A DNA stretch of 64,000 nucleotides from Paenibacillus radicis (ex Gao et al. 2016) (GTDB lineage: Bacteria > Bacillota > Bacilli > Paenibacillales > Paenibacillaceae). Location of the stretch: the NCBI RefSeq assembly GCF_014641555.1, contig NZ_BMHY01000002.1, positions 380,996 to 444,995 on the forward strand. Reading direction: 5' to 3'. Shown piece by piece: positions 25,174 to 36,335 of this stretch. The notes beneath the pieces were generated by a model. It worked only from the letters and a program-made list of their open reading frames with translations. It searched no databases and was not told the origin of the DNA. The number at the start of each line of letters is the position of its first letter. Within the stretch, counting starts at the first letter, position 1. The position numbers were made by a program, and so were the translations under genes.

Positions 25174-25350
25174 AAAGTGGCGTACCGGGTTCCAACGAAC
25201 CTGGATACAACTAAATAACGAACTTGCTTCGTTAAAGAGGCGCACCGAGCTCCGATATAACTAAACAATGAACCTACTTCACTAAAAGCACAATTACCTG
25301 GAGCAAACGCGCGAGAACCATTTTTTTCAGGCGAAAAGAGAATTGTAAAT

Positions 25351-25392
25351 ACAAAACAGGCTTTGCCGCTAAGACGGCAAAGCCTGTTTTGT
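25351..25392 (-). terminator. Intrinsic terminator
   Basis: ACAAAACAGGCTTTGCCG pairs with CGGCAAAGCCTGTTTTGT, a perfect 18-bp stem with a 6-nt loop. It is the only terminator downstream of the - strand aminopeptidase, 215 bp past its stop. Between it and the stop (25393-25607) I see nothing. Confidence 0.7.
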
Positions 25393-25607
25393 TCTGAACT
25401 GGTTGAGGTTGTGGGCAGTAGGGAAGCGGAGTGTTTCGAGCTCAGGATGACTTTTCGATGATTCTATTCATCTGAAGATGCGAAGCAACAGGAGATGGAA
25501 TCAAGAATGGCAGCCTGAGCCGAAACGCGCAGCGAACCGGTTTTACCGCAGGTACTGTTGTTCCCAGATTAACCGATTCCCTCAGTCAGTCAGCCTGAGC
25601 TCCTCCG

Positions 25608-26840
25608 CTAAAACGCCCAATTGCCGTTCAACAGCACGGCCTCGCGCTGGCCATCCGCGGTGATGCCGTGAATGTTCAGCTCGCCCGAACCGACCATGAA
25701 ATCCGTATGCGCCATGCTGCGGTTCAGTCCTTTCGCAGCCAGCTCTTCCTGCGACAGCTTGGCGCCGCCCTCCACGCAGGAGGCATAAGCGCTGCCGACA
25801 GCCAGATGGCAGGAGGCATTTTCGTCGAACAGCGTTTTATAGAACAAAATATTCGAGTCCGAGATCGGGGAATGATGCGGAACGAGCGCCACCTCGCCCA
25901 AGTAATGCGAGCCCTCGTCGGTCTCGATCAGCCCTTTGAGCGCTTCCTCGCCCTGCTCGGCAGATACGCTTACGACACGTCCGTTCTCGAACGTGAACGA
26001 AAAGCGGTCGATAACGTTGCCGTTGTAGCTCAGCGGCTTCGTGCTGGAGACGGTACCGTTAACGCCCGTGCGGAGCGGGGCAGTGTAGACTTCCTCCGTC
26101 GGCAGGTTAGGCACGAATAGGGTGCCTTGCTCATTGCTTTTGCTGCCGCCCAGCCATACATGGCCCTCCGGCAAAGCAATCGTCAGATCCGTGCCAGGGC
26201 CGGTATAGTGAAGCTCTTTATAGCTCTTTTCGTTCAAGTAAGCGGCTTTCTCCTTCAGCACACGGATATGAGCTTCCCAAGCGGCGATCGGATCGGGCTG
26301 GTCGGCCCGCACCATGCTGAAAATCGCATCCCAAAGTCTGTCGATTTGTTCCTCTTCGGGAACGTCCGGAAATACTTTTGCTGCCCAAGCAGCGGAAGGC
26401 GCTGTGGCCAGCGACCAGCTGAATTTGAATGCTTGCGCGTATTGGCGGTATTTCTCATTCGCTGTACGGAGCACCCGGTCGGCGCTGTTGACGCGTTCAA
26501 TCGGCACGCCGCGAAGCAGGTCAGGATCAGCGGTGCTGATCGTAATCGATGCCGCGCCTTGCTCGGCCATCTCCAGCTTTTCGCCGGCCGACCATTTCGG
26601 CTCCTCCAGCAGTGACGCTTCTGGTGCCATATCGTATTTGATGCGCGAGACGGCATCGTCATGCCAGCTTACTTTTACCTGATAAGCGCCGACTTCATAG
26701 GCTTTCTTGACGACGAGCCGCGTAAGCTCGATCGCCTCCACTGATGCATTCACCATAACGGATTGCCCCTGCTGGACGTTGGCTCCGATACGAACGATCA
26801 GCTCGGCGTAATTGGACAGTTTTTGCTCAAAACTCAACAT
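25608..26840 (-). CDS. ampS: Aminopeptidase, M29 family (AmpS/PepS)
   Basis: Cytoplasmic metal-dependent aminopeptidase (410 aa, as in AmpS/AmpT/PepS). Motifs include NYAELIVRIGANVQQGQSVMVNA at the N-terminus, WLGGSKSNEQGTLFVPNLPTEEVYTAP with the ligand Glu residues (PTEEV), RTGVNGTVSSTKPL, LGEVALVPHHSPIS with the His ligands, and AHTDFMVGSGELNIHG. Start 26840 is chosen because GAGAGG is 9 bp upstream; the ATG at 26849 abuts that RBS. Divergent from an Xaa-Pro peptidase, so this is a small peptide-degradation pair. Confidence 0.92.
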   Translation of the reverse strand: MLSFEQKLSNYAELIVRIGANVQQGQSVMVNASVEAIELTRLVVKKAYEVGAYQVKVSWHDDAVSRIKYDMAPEASLLEEPKWSAGEKLEMAEQGAASITISTADPDLLRGVPIERVNSADRVLRTANEKYRQYAQAFKFSWSLATAPSAAWAAKVFPDVPEEEQIDRLWDAIFSMVRADQPDPIAAWEAHIRVLKEKAAYLNEKSYKELHYTGPGTDLTIALPEGHVWLGGSKSNEQGTLFVPNLPTEEVYTAPLRTGVNGTVSSTKPLSYNGNVIDRFSFTFENGRVVSVSAEQGEEALKGLIETDEGSHYLGEVALVPHHSPISDSNILFYKTLFDENASCHLAVGSAYASCVEGGAKLSQEELAAKGLNRSMAHTDFMVGSGELNIHGITADGQREAVLLNGNWAF

Positions 26841-27085
26841 GAAGATCATCCTCTCGTTAACAATTCATACCTCCATTATACCTTGCCGGCAGGGCGAATA
26901 TAATAGGAGCGGCGCGAGGAAACGGGCAAACGGTTATGCTACAATGAAGAAAGCCGTCCTGCGACGAAGCGTTTGCGGCAGGCAACCGCAATGCAATACC
27001 GCGCTGTGCCCTGCAAGCTGCGCATTGCCCAACAAACTAACCAACCACACAAAACCATGATGAAAAAAATAAAGGGGGAACCACA

Positions 27086-28201
27086 ATGACTGGACAATCT
27101 GTCTGGCAGTCCCGAAAACAAAGCTTGCTTGCTTATATGCAGCAAAATGCAATCGATCTGGCGATGATAACATCGCCTACGAACGTTTATTATTTTACCG
27201 GCTTCCATTGCAATCCTCATGAACGTTTCTTAGCGTTTACTTTAGACGCGGCTACGGGCGAGGAGAAGCTTTATATGCCGCTGCTTGACCTGCCGGAAGC
27301 GGAAAAGCATGCCGATTCCCGCGTGGCGGTGCCGATCTCCGATACGGACAATGCCTATGAAGTGTTGAAAAAGTACACCACGGGCAGCGAGCGCTCCATC
27401 GGCATCGAGAAGGAAGCGGTGTCGGTTGCAAAAGCCGAACGGCTCCAATCTGCTTTTCCTCAAGGAAGCTTCGTTGATCTGGAGGCATTTATCCTGTCGC
27501 TGCGCATGAAAAAAAGCGAGGAAGAAATCGCCAAGGTGCGGACCGCCGTTCACATGGTGGAGCAGGTAGTGGCACATACGGTCAGCAGAGCTGCCGTGGG
27601 CGTAACGGAAATCGAGCTGACGGCCGAGCTTGAATATCAGATGCGCAAGCTTGGAGCTGACCGGCCAGCCTTCGAATCGATCGTGCTCACAGGCGCGAGA
27701 TCGGCGCTGCCCCATGGCGTGCCGGGACCCTATAAGCTGGAAAATGGCCATTTTCTGCTGATTGATATCGGCGTGCAGGCGAACGGCTATTGCTCAGACA
27801 TTACGCGGACCTTTGTCATTGGCGAGCCATCGCCGGCACAGCGCGATATCTATGATGCAGTGTTGACAGCTAACAAAGCAGGAATAGCAGCGGCGCGTGC
27901 CGGCGTCCCATTGTCAGCGGTCGATCAGGCGGCGCGGGATGCGATTACGCAGCGCGGCTTTGGCCCGCTTTTTACCCACCGGGTTGGACATGGCTTCGGG
28001 ATGGATGTACATGAGCAGCCTTCCGTCTCGGGGCAAAACCATACGATTATCGAGCCGGGATTGCTGTTTACGGTAGAGCCAGGCGTCTATGATCCTATAG
28101 TCGGCGGTGTCCGGATTGAAGACGATGTCTATATCCGCGCTGACGGTACGGCCGATGTGCTCACGAGTTATCCGAAGGAACTGACGATTATCGGCGGTTG
28201 A
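27086..28201 (+). CDS. Xaa-Pro peptidase, M24B family
   Basis: Pita-bread-fold metallopeptidase cleaving Xaa-Pro bonds (371 aa). An N-terminal creatinase-like domain (residues 10-130) with TSPTNVYYFTGF precedes the M24 domain. All five metal ligands can be seen: Asp in LIDIG, Asp in CSDITRT, His in HRVGHGFG, Glu in TVEPGVY and Glu in VRIEDD. ATG 27086 follows GGGGGAACCACA. Most like the Bacillus dipeptidase YqhT/YkvY group. Divergent from ampS. Confidence 0.92.
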   Translation: MTGQSVWQSRKQSLLAYMQQNAIDLAMITSPTNVYYFTGFHCNPHERFLAFTLDAATGEEKLYMPLLDLPEAEKHADSRVAVPISDTDNAYEVLKKYTTGSERSIGIEKEAVSVAKAERLQSAFPQGSFVDLEAFILSLRMKKSEEEIAKVRTAVHMVEQVVAHTVSRAAVGVTEIELTAELEYQMRKLGADRPAFESIVLTGARSALPHGVPGPYKLENGHFLLIDIGVQANGYCSDITRTFVIGEPSPAQRDIYDAVLTANKAGIAAARAGVPLSAVDQAARDAITQRGFGPLFTHRVGHGFGMDVHEQPSVSGQNHTIIEPGLLFTVEPGVYDPIVGGVRIEDDVYIRADGTADVLTSYPKELTIIGG

Positions 28202-28224
28202 TGATTAAAGATAGGAACCTAATA

Positions 28225-28276
28225 AGGCCATGAAACGGTTGCCCGCAATGTAGCGGAACCGATTCATGGCCTATTT
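28225..28276. terminator. Bidirectional hairpin between convergent genes
   Basis: AGGCCATGAAACGGTT pairs with AACCGATTCATGGCCT, with one mismatch, between the stops of the peptidase (+) and proline dehydrogenase (-). T runs are weak on both strands. Confidence 0.65.
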
Positions 28277-28280
28277 TGGC

Positions 28281-29204
28281 TTAGTGGAACATATTTTTTA
28301 GAACCAGCATCAAGTTCGCCGGCTTCTCTGCAAGCCTGCGCGTGTAATAGGGATACCACATGCTTCCGTACGGCATGTAGCAGCGTATCCGGTAGCCTTG
28401 TTTGGCAAGCGATGCTTGCTCGTTCGACCGCAACCCGTAGAGCATCTGAAATTCAAAGGCGGTTTTCGGCAGCCGGTTGCGGCGGGCGTATTCTTTTACC
28501 CAATTGATGATGGTATCGTCATGTGTCGCAATCGCGGTATAAATGCCCTGATCGAGATGAAACCGGATGATTCGCTTGAAGCTGGATACAACGTCGCTCT
28601 TACGTTGGTAGGCAATGGAGGCGGGCTCCTTGTAAGCCCCTTTTACGAGCCGGAGCTTGACGCCAGCCTTGGCGAGCGTGCGGACATCGTCCATCGTCCG
28701 GAACAGGTAGGCTTGAACGACCGTGCCGACGTTCGTTAATCCATCGCTGTGCAGACGGGTGACGAGATCGATCGTGCGCTGCGTGAAAGGGGAGTCCTCC
28801 ATATCGATACGGACGAAAATCCGGTGCCCGGCAGCCTGCCGCACGACCGCACTGATGTTGCGGTAACACGCCTCGCCATCAATCGCCATTCCCATTTGCG
28901 TCGGTTTGAGCGATACATTGGCATTGACCTTGCGTTCTGCGATCCCGTCAACGAGCCTAACGTATTCATCCCGGTAGCCCTCTGCCTCATCCAAATGCGT
29001 AATGCCCTCGCCAAGATGATCCAGCGTAACCATAATGCCGCGGCTATTCAAAATCTCGATCTGCTGCAGCGCATCCTCCAGATGCTCGCCGGCAATAAAT
29101 TTTCTCGCCAGCCTTCGTCCGTACTTTAACGAAAGTCGTTTGACCGGCTTGCTGCCGGAAATCGTGAGCATTACTTTCCGATATAGCTCCGTGCCGTCCA
29201 CCAT
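28281..29204 (-). CDS. Proline dehydrogenase (monofunctional)
   Basis: FAD-dependent proline oxidase (307 aa), first step of proline catabolism to P5C, membrane-peripheral. The TIM-barrel core has VTLDHLGEGITHLDEA, NVSLKPTQMGM, RIDMEDSPFTQRTIDL, RLVKGAYKEP, ATHDD and FEFQMLYGLR; the C-terminal RCYMPYGSMWYPYYTRRLAEKP carries the YxxRRxxE substrate-binding motif. The start is ATG 29204, or GTG 29201, which is better spaced from GGGGAG. Divergent from P5C dehydrogenase, its metabolic partner. Confidence 0.93.
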   Translation of the reverse strand: MVDGTELYRKVMLTISGSKPVKRLSLKYGRRLARKFIAGEHLEDALQQIEILNSRGIMVTLDHLGEGITHLDEAEGYRDEYVRLVDGIAERKVNANVSLKPTQMGMAIDGEACYRNISAVVRQAAGHRIFVRIDMEDSPFTQRTIDLVTRLHSDGLTNVGTVVQAYLFRTMDDVRTLAKAGVKLRLVKGAYKEPASIAYQRKSDVVSSFKRIIRFHLDQGIYTAIATHDDTIINWVKEYARRNRLPKTAFEFQMLYGLRSNEQASLAKQGYRIRCYMPYGSMWYPYYTRRLAEKPANLMLVLKNMFH

Positions 29205-29270
29205 CCTCTCCCCAGTCCTTAATTAACAGCTGCTCATCACTATGTTATTCCGAAGGAGGCTGTTCCTATT

Positions 29271-30818
29271 ATGCGAATTCCGTTTCAGAATGAACCGTTT
29301 ACACCATTTAACGACGCTGGCAACAATCGTGACTACGATGCCGCGCTGCAAGAAGTCCGGTCGAAGCTTGGCCGGCATTATCCGCTTGTGATCGGCGGCG
29401 AACGAATCGAGACGGACAGGAAGGAAGGCTCAATCAACCCGGCACGTATAAAAGAAACCGTCGGCATCGTCTCCCAAGCGGATGTTGGCCTAGCGGAAAA
29501 AGCGATTCAAGCCGCGGCGGCGGCTTTTGAAAGCTGGCGGTATGTAGCACCGGAGGAACGCGCCCGATACCTGTACCGGGCTGCGGCAATCATGCGGCGG
29601 CGTAAGCATGAGTTCTCGGCGTGGATGACGCTGGAAGCGGGCAAAACGCGAACCGAGGCAGATGCCGATACGGCGGAAGCGATTGATTTTATGGAGTTTT
29701 ACGCGCGGGAAATGCAGCGTCTCGCCTTGCCGCAGCCATTGACGGCACTGAGAGACGAGGAGAACGAGCTCAGCTATATTCCGCTGGGCGTCGGCGTCGT
29801 CATTCCGCCATGGAACTTTCCTCTTGCCATCACGACAGGCATGACCACAGCTGCAATTGTTGCAGGCAACACGGTCGTATTAAAGCCGGCCAGCCCGACG
29901 CCAGTCATAGCAGCCAAGCTGGTCGAGCTGCTGGAGGAGGCAGGCTTGCCGCCCGGCGTCGTCAATTATTTGCCGGGGCCGGGAAGCGAGATCGGGGATG
30001 TGCTGGTTGATCACCCGCTGACCCGATACGTCAGCTTTACCGGCTCCAGGGAAGTAGGGCTGCGTATCAATGAAAGAGCGGCCGTGACACAGCCCGGGCA
30101 AAAATGGATCAAGCGCGTTATCGCCGAAATGGGCGGAAAGGATGCCATTGTCGTCGATAGCGACGCCGATCTGGAGCTGGCTGCCGAATCGATTACGGCT
30201 GCTGCTTTCGGATTTTCCGGGCAAAAGTGCTCCGCCTGTTCGCGGGCTATCGTTCATGAAGCGGTCTATGATACGGTACTGCAAAAGGTAGTTGAGCGTA
30301 CTCGGCAGCTCGTCATGGATGATCCGGCTTTGGCAACTGCGGTGTTAGGCCCAGTTATTGACGAGAAGGCATATGCAAGAATACAGGAATACATCCAAAT
30401 CGGCAAAACAGAAGGCCGCCTCATAGCAGGAGGAGGTACCGGGAGCGCTGAGGGCTATTTTATCGAGCCGACGATATTCGTCGATGTCGACAGCTCCGCC
30501 CGGATTTCGCAGGAGGAAATATTTGGGCCAGTCGTTGCTTTTACGAAGGCGGGCTCGTTTGAAGAGGCAATTGCGCTTGCTAATGCGACCGACTACGGGC
30601 TGACGGGCGCAGTCATCTCGAATAACCGGTCGCATCTGGAGCTGGCCCGGCGTGAGTTTTTTGCAGGCAATCTCTATTTCAACCGCAAATGCACCGGCGC
30701 TTTGGTGGGGGCCCATCCGTTTGGCGGCTTCAATATGTCGGGTACCGACTCCAAAGCGGGCAGCCGGGATTATTTGCAGCTGTTTATGCAAGCGAAGCTG
30801 GTGTCGGAGCGGTATTAA
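29271..30818 (+). CDS. pruA: 1-pyrroline-5-carboxylate dehydrogenase (PruA/RocA)
   Basis: NAD-dependent aldehyde dehydrogenase oxidising glutamate gamma-semialdehyde to glutamate (515 aa, exact family size). The catalytic Cys is in [13 protein letters not shown], the general-base Glu in [20 protein letters not shown] (Glu of EMGGK), and PPWNFPLAI and FTGSREVG bind cofactor. The C-terminus [19 protein letters not shown] is characteristic of P5CDH. ATG 29271 has AAGGAGG 9 bp upstream. The 66-bp divergent region shared with proline dehydrogenase probably holds both promoters. Confidence 0.94.
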   Translation: MRIPFQNEPFTPFNDAGNNRDYDAALQEVRSKLGRHYPLVIGGERIETDRKEGSINPARIKETVGIVSQADVGLAEKAIQAAAAAFESWRYVAPEERARYLYRAAAIMRRRKHEFSAWMTLEAGKTRTEADADTAEAIDFMEFYAREMQRLALPQPLTALRDEENELSYIPLGVGVVIPPWNFPLAITTGMTTAAIVAGNTVVLKPASPTPVIAAKLVELLEEAGLPPGVVNYLPGPGSEIGDVLVDHPLTRYVSFTGSREVGLRINERAAVTQPGQKWIKRVIAEMGGKDAIVVDSDADLELAAESITAAAFGFSGQKCSACSRAIVHEAVYDTVLQKVVERTRQLVMDDPALATAVLGPVIDEKAYARIQEYIQIGKTEGRLIAGGGTGSAEGYFIEPTIFVDVDSSARISQEEIFGPVVAFTKAGSFEEAIALANATDYGLTGAVISNNRSHLELARREFFAGNLYFNRKCTGALVGAHPFGGFNMSGTDSKAGSRDYLQLFMQAKLVSERY

Positions 30819-30930
30819 CGGCAGGCTCACATGTGTTTTTTTAGCAAAAGGCTATGATCCCGTCCATAATGATGGTTAAAATAGAAGTATTGAAATGGAT
30901 GAAGTCATGGATGGCGGGGAGCGATGGCAG

Positions 30931-31500
30931 GTGTCTTTTTTCGGGCAGCCGATCATGCCTTCAATACGAGGGTGGAAAGATTTCGAAGCGCTAATCGCTT
31001 CGTCCTATACCTATTTGGTGCTGCTCGACAGCCAGATCGGACAGTTGAAAAGCATTGTGGATGAAGCGTCGAGGCATGGCAAGCGAATATTGATTCATGC
31101 GGATTTGATCGAAGGGCTGAAAAATGACGAGCATGCGGCGCAGTTTTTATGCCAGCAAATTGCCCCGGCAGGCATTATATCAACAAGAGCCGGCGTCATT
31201 CAAAAGACGAAGCAGAATGGCTTGATTGCGATTCAGCGGCTTTTTCTGCTGGATACGAACGCGCTGGAAAAGAGCTATGCCGTCATTGAACGGGCGCAGC
31301 CGGATTTCATCGAGGTGCTGCCCGGCGTTATGCCGCACATGATTAGAGAGGTGAAGGAAAAGACGGGGACGCCGGTTTTGGCCGGCGGCCTCATCCGGAC
31401 CGCTGATGATGTCGAGGCCGCGATAGCGGCAGGTGCGGAGGCGGTAACGACCTCTAGACGGGAGCTTTGGAAACGCTATGCGCCAGGGCAAGAGGGCTGA
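30931..31500 (+). CDS. glpP: Glycerol uptake operon antiterminator GlpP
   Basis: RNA-binding antiterminator activated by glycerol-3-phosphate (189 aa). The TIM-barrel-like family features are all present: SFFGQPIMPSIRGWKDFEAL, LLDSQIGQL, HADLIEGL, GIISTRAGVI, LFLLDTNALE, DFIEVLPGVMPHMI, AGGLIRT and AGAEAVTTSRRELW. GTG 30931 is preferred over ATG 30895: GGGGAG lies 9 bp upstream and family members begin at this point. It should act on the glpD leader at 33345-33414. Confidence 0.92.
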   Translation: MSFFGQPIMPSIRGWKDFEALIASSYTYLVLLDSQIGQLKSIVDEASRHGKRILIHADLIEGLKNDEHAAQFLCQQIAPAGIISTRAGVIQKTKQNGLIAIQRLFLLDTNALEKSYAVIERAQPDFIEVLPGVMPHMIREVKEKTGTPVLAGGLIRTADDVEAAIAAGAEAVTTSRRELWKRYAPGQEG

Positions 31501-31547
31501 TTGCTTTATGATTGTGTGCCGCTTGTGCTGGATGCCTGCGGTTTTGA

Positions 31548-33149
<1,602 letters not shown>

Positions 33150-33325
33150 GGAGGCAGCGGTTGTGGAAGGTGTGATCAGCCGCTTTCAGTTCCGATAGAT
33201 AACGACTGCAAGATATGGATGAGCACAGTCATGTAGTCGCCTGTCCTGCTGTACACGAAGCTGCGCGCGATGAGATCCGGGCTGGCTTTTGCAAGACGTT
33301 GTGTGGTAAGATGGCCTTACAAGTT

Positions 33326-33331
33326 TATAAT
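33326..33331 (+). promoter_or_regulatory. -10 element of glpD
   Basis: A perfect TATAAT lies 13 bp before the leader terminator. No good -35 is seen at 17 bp (GTGGTA), so it may be weak or activator-assisted. 33150-33320 otherwise shows nothing. Confidence 0.5.
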
Positions 33332-33344
33332 CGGTCGGAGATCA

Positions 33345-33414
33345 GGAGAAACCGTAATAACCTCTCGTTTTTGCGCAAGCAGAAGCAGGAGGTATTTGCG
33401 GCTTCTCCTTTTTT
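33345..33414 (+). terminator. glpD leader terminator, predicted GlpP target
   Basis: A long imperfect hairpin ending in TTTTTT. GGAGAA-A-CCG pairs with CGG-C-TTCTCC, and inside it AATA(A)CCTC pairs with GAGGTATT. It lies between the -10 box and the glpD start, the place where B. subtilis GlpP antiterminates the glpD transcript. Gene order glpP-glpK-glpD supports the assignment. Confidence 0.8.
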
Positions 33415-33450
33415 GCATTCCGTCACTATAGAAGAAACGGGTGATTGATA

Positions 33451-35151
33451 ATGGGAAATGCAAGCGAAAAGGCTCGTAATGATGCAACAGCTTTTAATGC
33501 TCTTTATCGGGCAGACGTGTGGGAACGGATGCAGGGAAGTACTTATGATCTGCTTATTATCGGCGGGGGAATAACAGGAGCTGGCATTGCGCTTGATGCG
33601 CAGTCACGCGGCTTGCGGGCGGCTCTGATTGATATGCAGGATTTTGCGGCGGGTACGTCTAGCCGTTCGACGAAGCTGGTTCATGGCGGCTTGCGTTATT
33701 TGAAGCAGCTTGAAATCGGTGTTGTAGCTGAGGTCGGCAAGGAGCGGGCGATCGTTTATGAGAACGGGCCGCATGTGACGACACCGGAATGGATGCTGCT
33801 GCCTTTTTACGCGGGAGGCACTTTTGGGCGGTTCAGTACATCGCTTGGACTGCGAGTGTACGATTTTCTGGCCGGGGTCAAAAGAAAGGAACGCCGCAAA
33901 ATGTTGAGCGTTGATCAGACTCTGGCGAAAGAACCGCTTCTTAAGCGCGAAGGGATGAAGGGCGGCGGCTATTATGTCGAATACCGTACAGATGATGCAA
34001 GGCTGACGATTGAAGTGCTGAAGAAAGCGGTCGAGCTGGGGGCGGATGCAGTACCTTATGTGACAGCGGAGTCCTTCATCTACGATGGGGATGGGAAAGT
34101 CGTTGGCGTACGGGCTCACGATAACATTTCCGGATCGGTCGGGGAGCTGCGTGCGAAGACGATCATCAACGCGGCGGGTCCATGGGTCGATAAGCTGCGC
34201 GAGAAGGACGGTTCGAAAAAAGGGAAAACGCTGCATTTGACCAAAGGCGTTCATCTTGTGTTTGATCAGAAGCGTTTTCCGCTGACACAAGCGATTTACT
34301 TCGATACGCCAGACGGCAGAATGGTGTTTGCCATTCCGCGTGAGGGCAAGACGTATATCGGTACGACCGATACGAACTATAAGTCGGATATTGCTCATCC
34401 GCGGATGACGTCTGGTGATTTGCGATATATTTTGAACGCAGCAAACGACATGTTTCCTGCGCTGGGATTGGGGCCGGAGGATGTGGAATCAAGCTGGACC
34501 GGGCTGCGGCCGCTTATTCATCAAGAGGGCAAGGACCCATCGGAAATTTCGCGGAGGGATGAGATTTTTGTCTCGGATTCAGGGTTGATCTCGATGGCAG
34601 GCGGAAAGCTGACTGGTTACCGGAAAATGGCCGAGACTGCCGTGGACAAAGCTGTCGGCCAGTTGGCGGAGAAAGGCTTGAGCGGGATCGGGGCGAGCCG
34701 GACGAAGACGCTTGCGATGTCAGGCGGGGAGGTTGGCGGTTCTGCCAGCTATGAAAGTTATGCTGCAGGAATGGCTAAGGCTGCCATGGAGAAGGGATTT
34801 GCAGCGGATGAGGCTAAGCGGTTAGCCGGGCGGTTCGGCTCCAATATGGAATTGGTGTTGAAGCTTGCTGAGGAAGCGAAAGCAGAGGGAGCGAAGCGCG
34901 ATATTCCGATGGGCGTCATGGCGGAATTGCTGTACGCGATTCGCTATGAGATGACGGTAAAGCCGGTCGATTTTTGGATTCGCCGCACGGGCAACTTATT
35001 ATTCGACCGGGCGAGGGTCACTCGCTGGAAGGAAGCCGTCCATGCTTACATGGCCGAAGTTTTCGGCTGGTCAGAAGAGCAGGCCGCAGCCTACACCGAA
35101 CAGCTGGAAGCTGAGCTCGACCATGCTGTTGTCCCGGTCGAAGCGGATTAG
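33451..35151 (+). CDS. glpD: Aerobic glycerol-3-phosphate dehydrogenase
   Basis: FAD-dependent, membrane-associated oxidation of G3P to dihydroxyacetone phosphate feeding quinones (566 aa). The Rossmann FAD site is LLIIGGGITGAGIALDAQSRG, followed by GTSSRSTKLVHGGLRYL, INAAGPWVD, IGTTDTNY and WTGLRPLI; the C-terminal DAO_C domain runs from about residue 400. ATG 33451 (GGGTGA 7 bp upstream) is preferred to TTG 33445. Expression should depend on GlpP reading through the leader terminator. Confidence 0.95.
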   Translation: MGNASEKARNDATAFNALYRADVWERMQGSTYDLLIIGGGITGAGIALDAQSRGLRAALIDMQDFAAGTSSRSTKLVHGGLRYLKQLEIGVVAEVGKERAIVYENGPHVTTPEWMLLPFYAGGTFGRFSTSLGLRVYDFLAGVKRKERRKMLSVDQTLAKEPLLKREGMKGGGYYVEYRTDDARLTIEVLKKAVELGADAVPYVTAESFIYDGDGKVVGVRAHDNISGSVGELRAKTIINAAGPWVDKLREKDGSKKGKTLHLTKGVHLVFDQKRFPLTQAIYFDTPDGRMVFAIPREGKTYIGTTDTNYKSDIAHPRMTSGDLRYILNAANDMFPALGLGPEDVESSWTGLRPLIHQEGKDPSEISRRDEIFVSDSGLISMAGGKLTGYRKMAETAVDKAVGQLAEKGLSGIGASRTKTLAMSGGEVGGSASYESYAAGMAKAAMEKGFAADEAKRLAGRFGSNMELVLKLAEEAKAEGAKRDIPMGVMAELLYAIRYEMTVKPVDFWIRRTGNLLFDRARVTRWKEAVHAYMAEVFGWSEEQAAAYTEQLEAELDHAVVPVEAD

Positions 35152-35307
35152 GCGTAGTGTGGCTCGAAGGACGAGTGGAGAAAGTTCGCTGGTTGGCAGG
35201 GTAGAGATGTTGCGTGCGAGTGCATGATGCGTATCGGCAGAACGTGTGAGGGTTTTAACTAACATTTGTTTGGCTACGTTGTTATGCTCCAGCAAGTCAG
35301 AGGCACC

Positions 35308-35510
35308 AGCGAAGCAGGTTCGCAAAATAGCGAACCCAGTTGCGCTAAAAGCAACGTGGAGAGGTTAGTACAGGGCTACAGCGAACCAAATTTCGCAGTT
35401 GGTGAACCTAGGTTCACGAGTAGCGAAGATTGCTTCGCTGTTACAATTGGCACCCAAGCAGACTGCCACTGAGCGAAAATGAGTTCGTAAAATAGCGAAG
35501 CAGGTTCGTT
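35308..35510. repeat. Composite palindromic element, locus IV copy a (203 bp)
   Basis: Dyads at 35308, 35329, 35380, 35422, 35472 and 35494, with perfect palindrome GTGAACCTAGGTTCAC at 35402-35417. The second linker is 32 nt, one shorter than in copy b. It follows glpD by 157 bp. Confidence 0.8.
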
Positions 35511-35604
35511 AGAGGAAAATAGTGCGGTCGAGTGTAAGGATGCGCGGTGGCGATAGGATGAAGGCTGGTTTTCAACTAACATTTGGTTAGTCTTTCAATG
35601 CTAC

Positions 35605-35808
35605 AGCGAAGCAGGTTCGCAAAATAGCGAACCCAGTTGCGCTAAAGGCGACGGGGAGAGGTTAGTACAAGGCTACAGCGAACCAAATTTCGCAGTTGGT
35701 GAACCTAGGTTCACGAGTAGCGAAGATTGCTTCGCTGTTATAATTGGCACCCAAGGCAGACTGCCACAGAGCGAAAATGAGTTCGTTAAATAGCGAAGCA
35801 GGTTCGTT
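35605..35808. repeat. Composite palindromic element, locus IV copy b (204 bp)
   Basis: Dyads at 35605, 35626, 35677, 35719, 35770 and 35792, palindrome GTGAACCTAGGTTCAC at 35699-35714. Nearly identical to copy a; both are preceded by a CTAACATTTGKTTRG-type stretch (35257 and 35575), so the full repeat unit is about 297-317 bp. Confidence 0.8.
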
Positions 35809-35814
35809 ATGAGG

Positions 35815-36022
35815 AGCAACCGAGGTTCCAGTTGGGCTAGAGCGAAAGTTGGTTCGTAAAATAGCGAAGCAGGTTCGTTGTGAGAGGCAACCGAGGTTCC
35901 AGTTGGGCTAGAGCGAAAGTTGGTTCGCAAAATAGCGAAGCAGGTTCGTTGTGAGAGGCAAACGAGGATAAAGGTGGCATCAGAGCGAAATTACTTCGCA
36001 AACCAGCGAAGCAGGTTTGTTA
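35815..36022. repeat. Tandem ~69-bp two-dyad repeats, locus IV
   Basis: Three tandem units, each an AGCAACCGAGGTTCCAGTTG-type linker followed by an AGCGAA...TTCG(T/C)AAAATAGCGAAGCAGGTTCGTT two-dyad block (written here in pieces: AGCGAAAGTTGGTTCG then AGCGAAGCAGGTTCGTT). The third unit (35954-36022) has diverged. They look like expansion of the last block of the element. Confidence 0.72.
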
Positions 36023-36106
36023 TAGACGGCATAAGGAGATACAGGCGGCTTTCGCTCAAGCTCCTTTCGACATCAAACGAGTAATTCGTTTGATAGCTAA
36101 ATTCCC

Positions 36107-36146
36107 AAAAGAGGTCCGGCGTTTCATACGCCGGACCTCTTTTTAT
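36107..36146. terminator. Strong hairpin terminator
   Basis: AAAAGAGGTCCGGCGT and ACGCCGGACCTCTTTTT form a 15-bp stem with a 4-nt loop and T/A tails on both strands. It is the first strong terminator after glpD, so locus IV may be transcribed as the glpD 3' tail. Nothing else is recognised at 36150-36330. Confidence 0.8.
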
Positions 36147-36335
36147 TGTATAAAACTGTCGGACGCAGGAGGGTCGAAGGAATCATTTTTTACAGCGTGT
36201 TGCACCGGCAGTTAAGTTTTATATGAAATTAGACTCATATTTTACTGATTATGGATGTTTTTATCCCTTTAGCGTCTAAAGTTATCCTTTTAATAGATGC
36301 TGCGATTTTTGATAATAGGGCTGAGAAGAGGGGTG

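Larger units (their letters stand above)
24180..25290. repeat. Repeat locus III (tandem composite elements plus degenerate blocks)
   Basis: About 1.1 kb of head-to-tail repeats between the DUF2642 gene start and the aminopeptidase terminator. It holds three full 204-bp elements (24299, 24645, 24970), separated by degenerate two-dyad blocks such as AACGAACCTGGATACAGCT then AACGAACTTGCTTCGTT (24522-24561), and similar blocks at 24190-24298, 24600-24644 and 25190-25230. Periods are 346 and 325 bp. Dyads here mostly begin AACGAA rather than AGCGAA. All copies share the + orientation. Confidence 0.8.

Noticed and set aside
24390..25268. Three similar - strand reading frames (24390-24623, 24737-24964, 25062-25268) each ending in the same protein sequence
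   Set aside because: They are translations of the repeated 204-bp element, start in different places, and have no RBS. The repetition is explained by the DNA repeat.
33289..33304. cre-like sequence TTGCAAGACGTTGTGT upstream of glpD
   Set aside because: One base too many between the half-sites compared with the cre consensus.
35376..35930. - strand frames in repeat locus IV
   Set aside because: Same reason: frames generated by the palindromic element.
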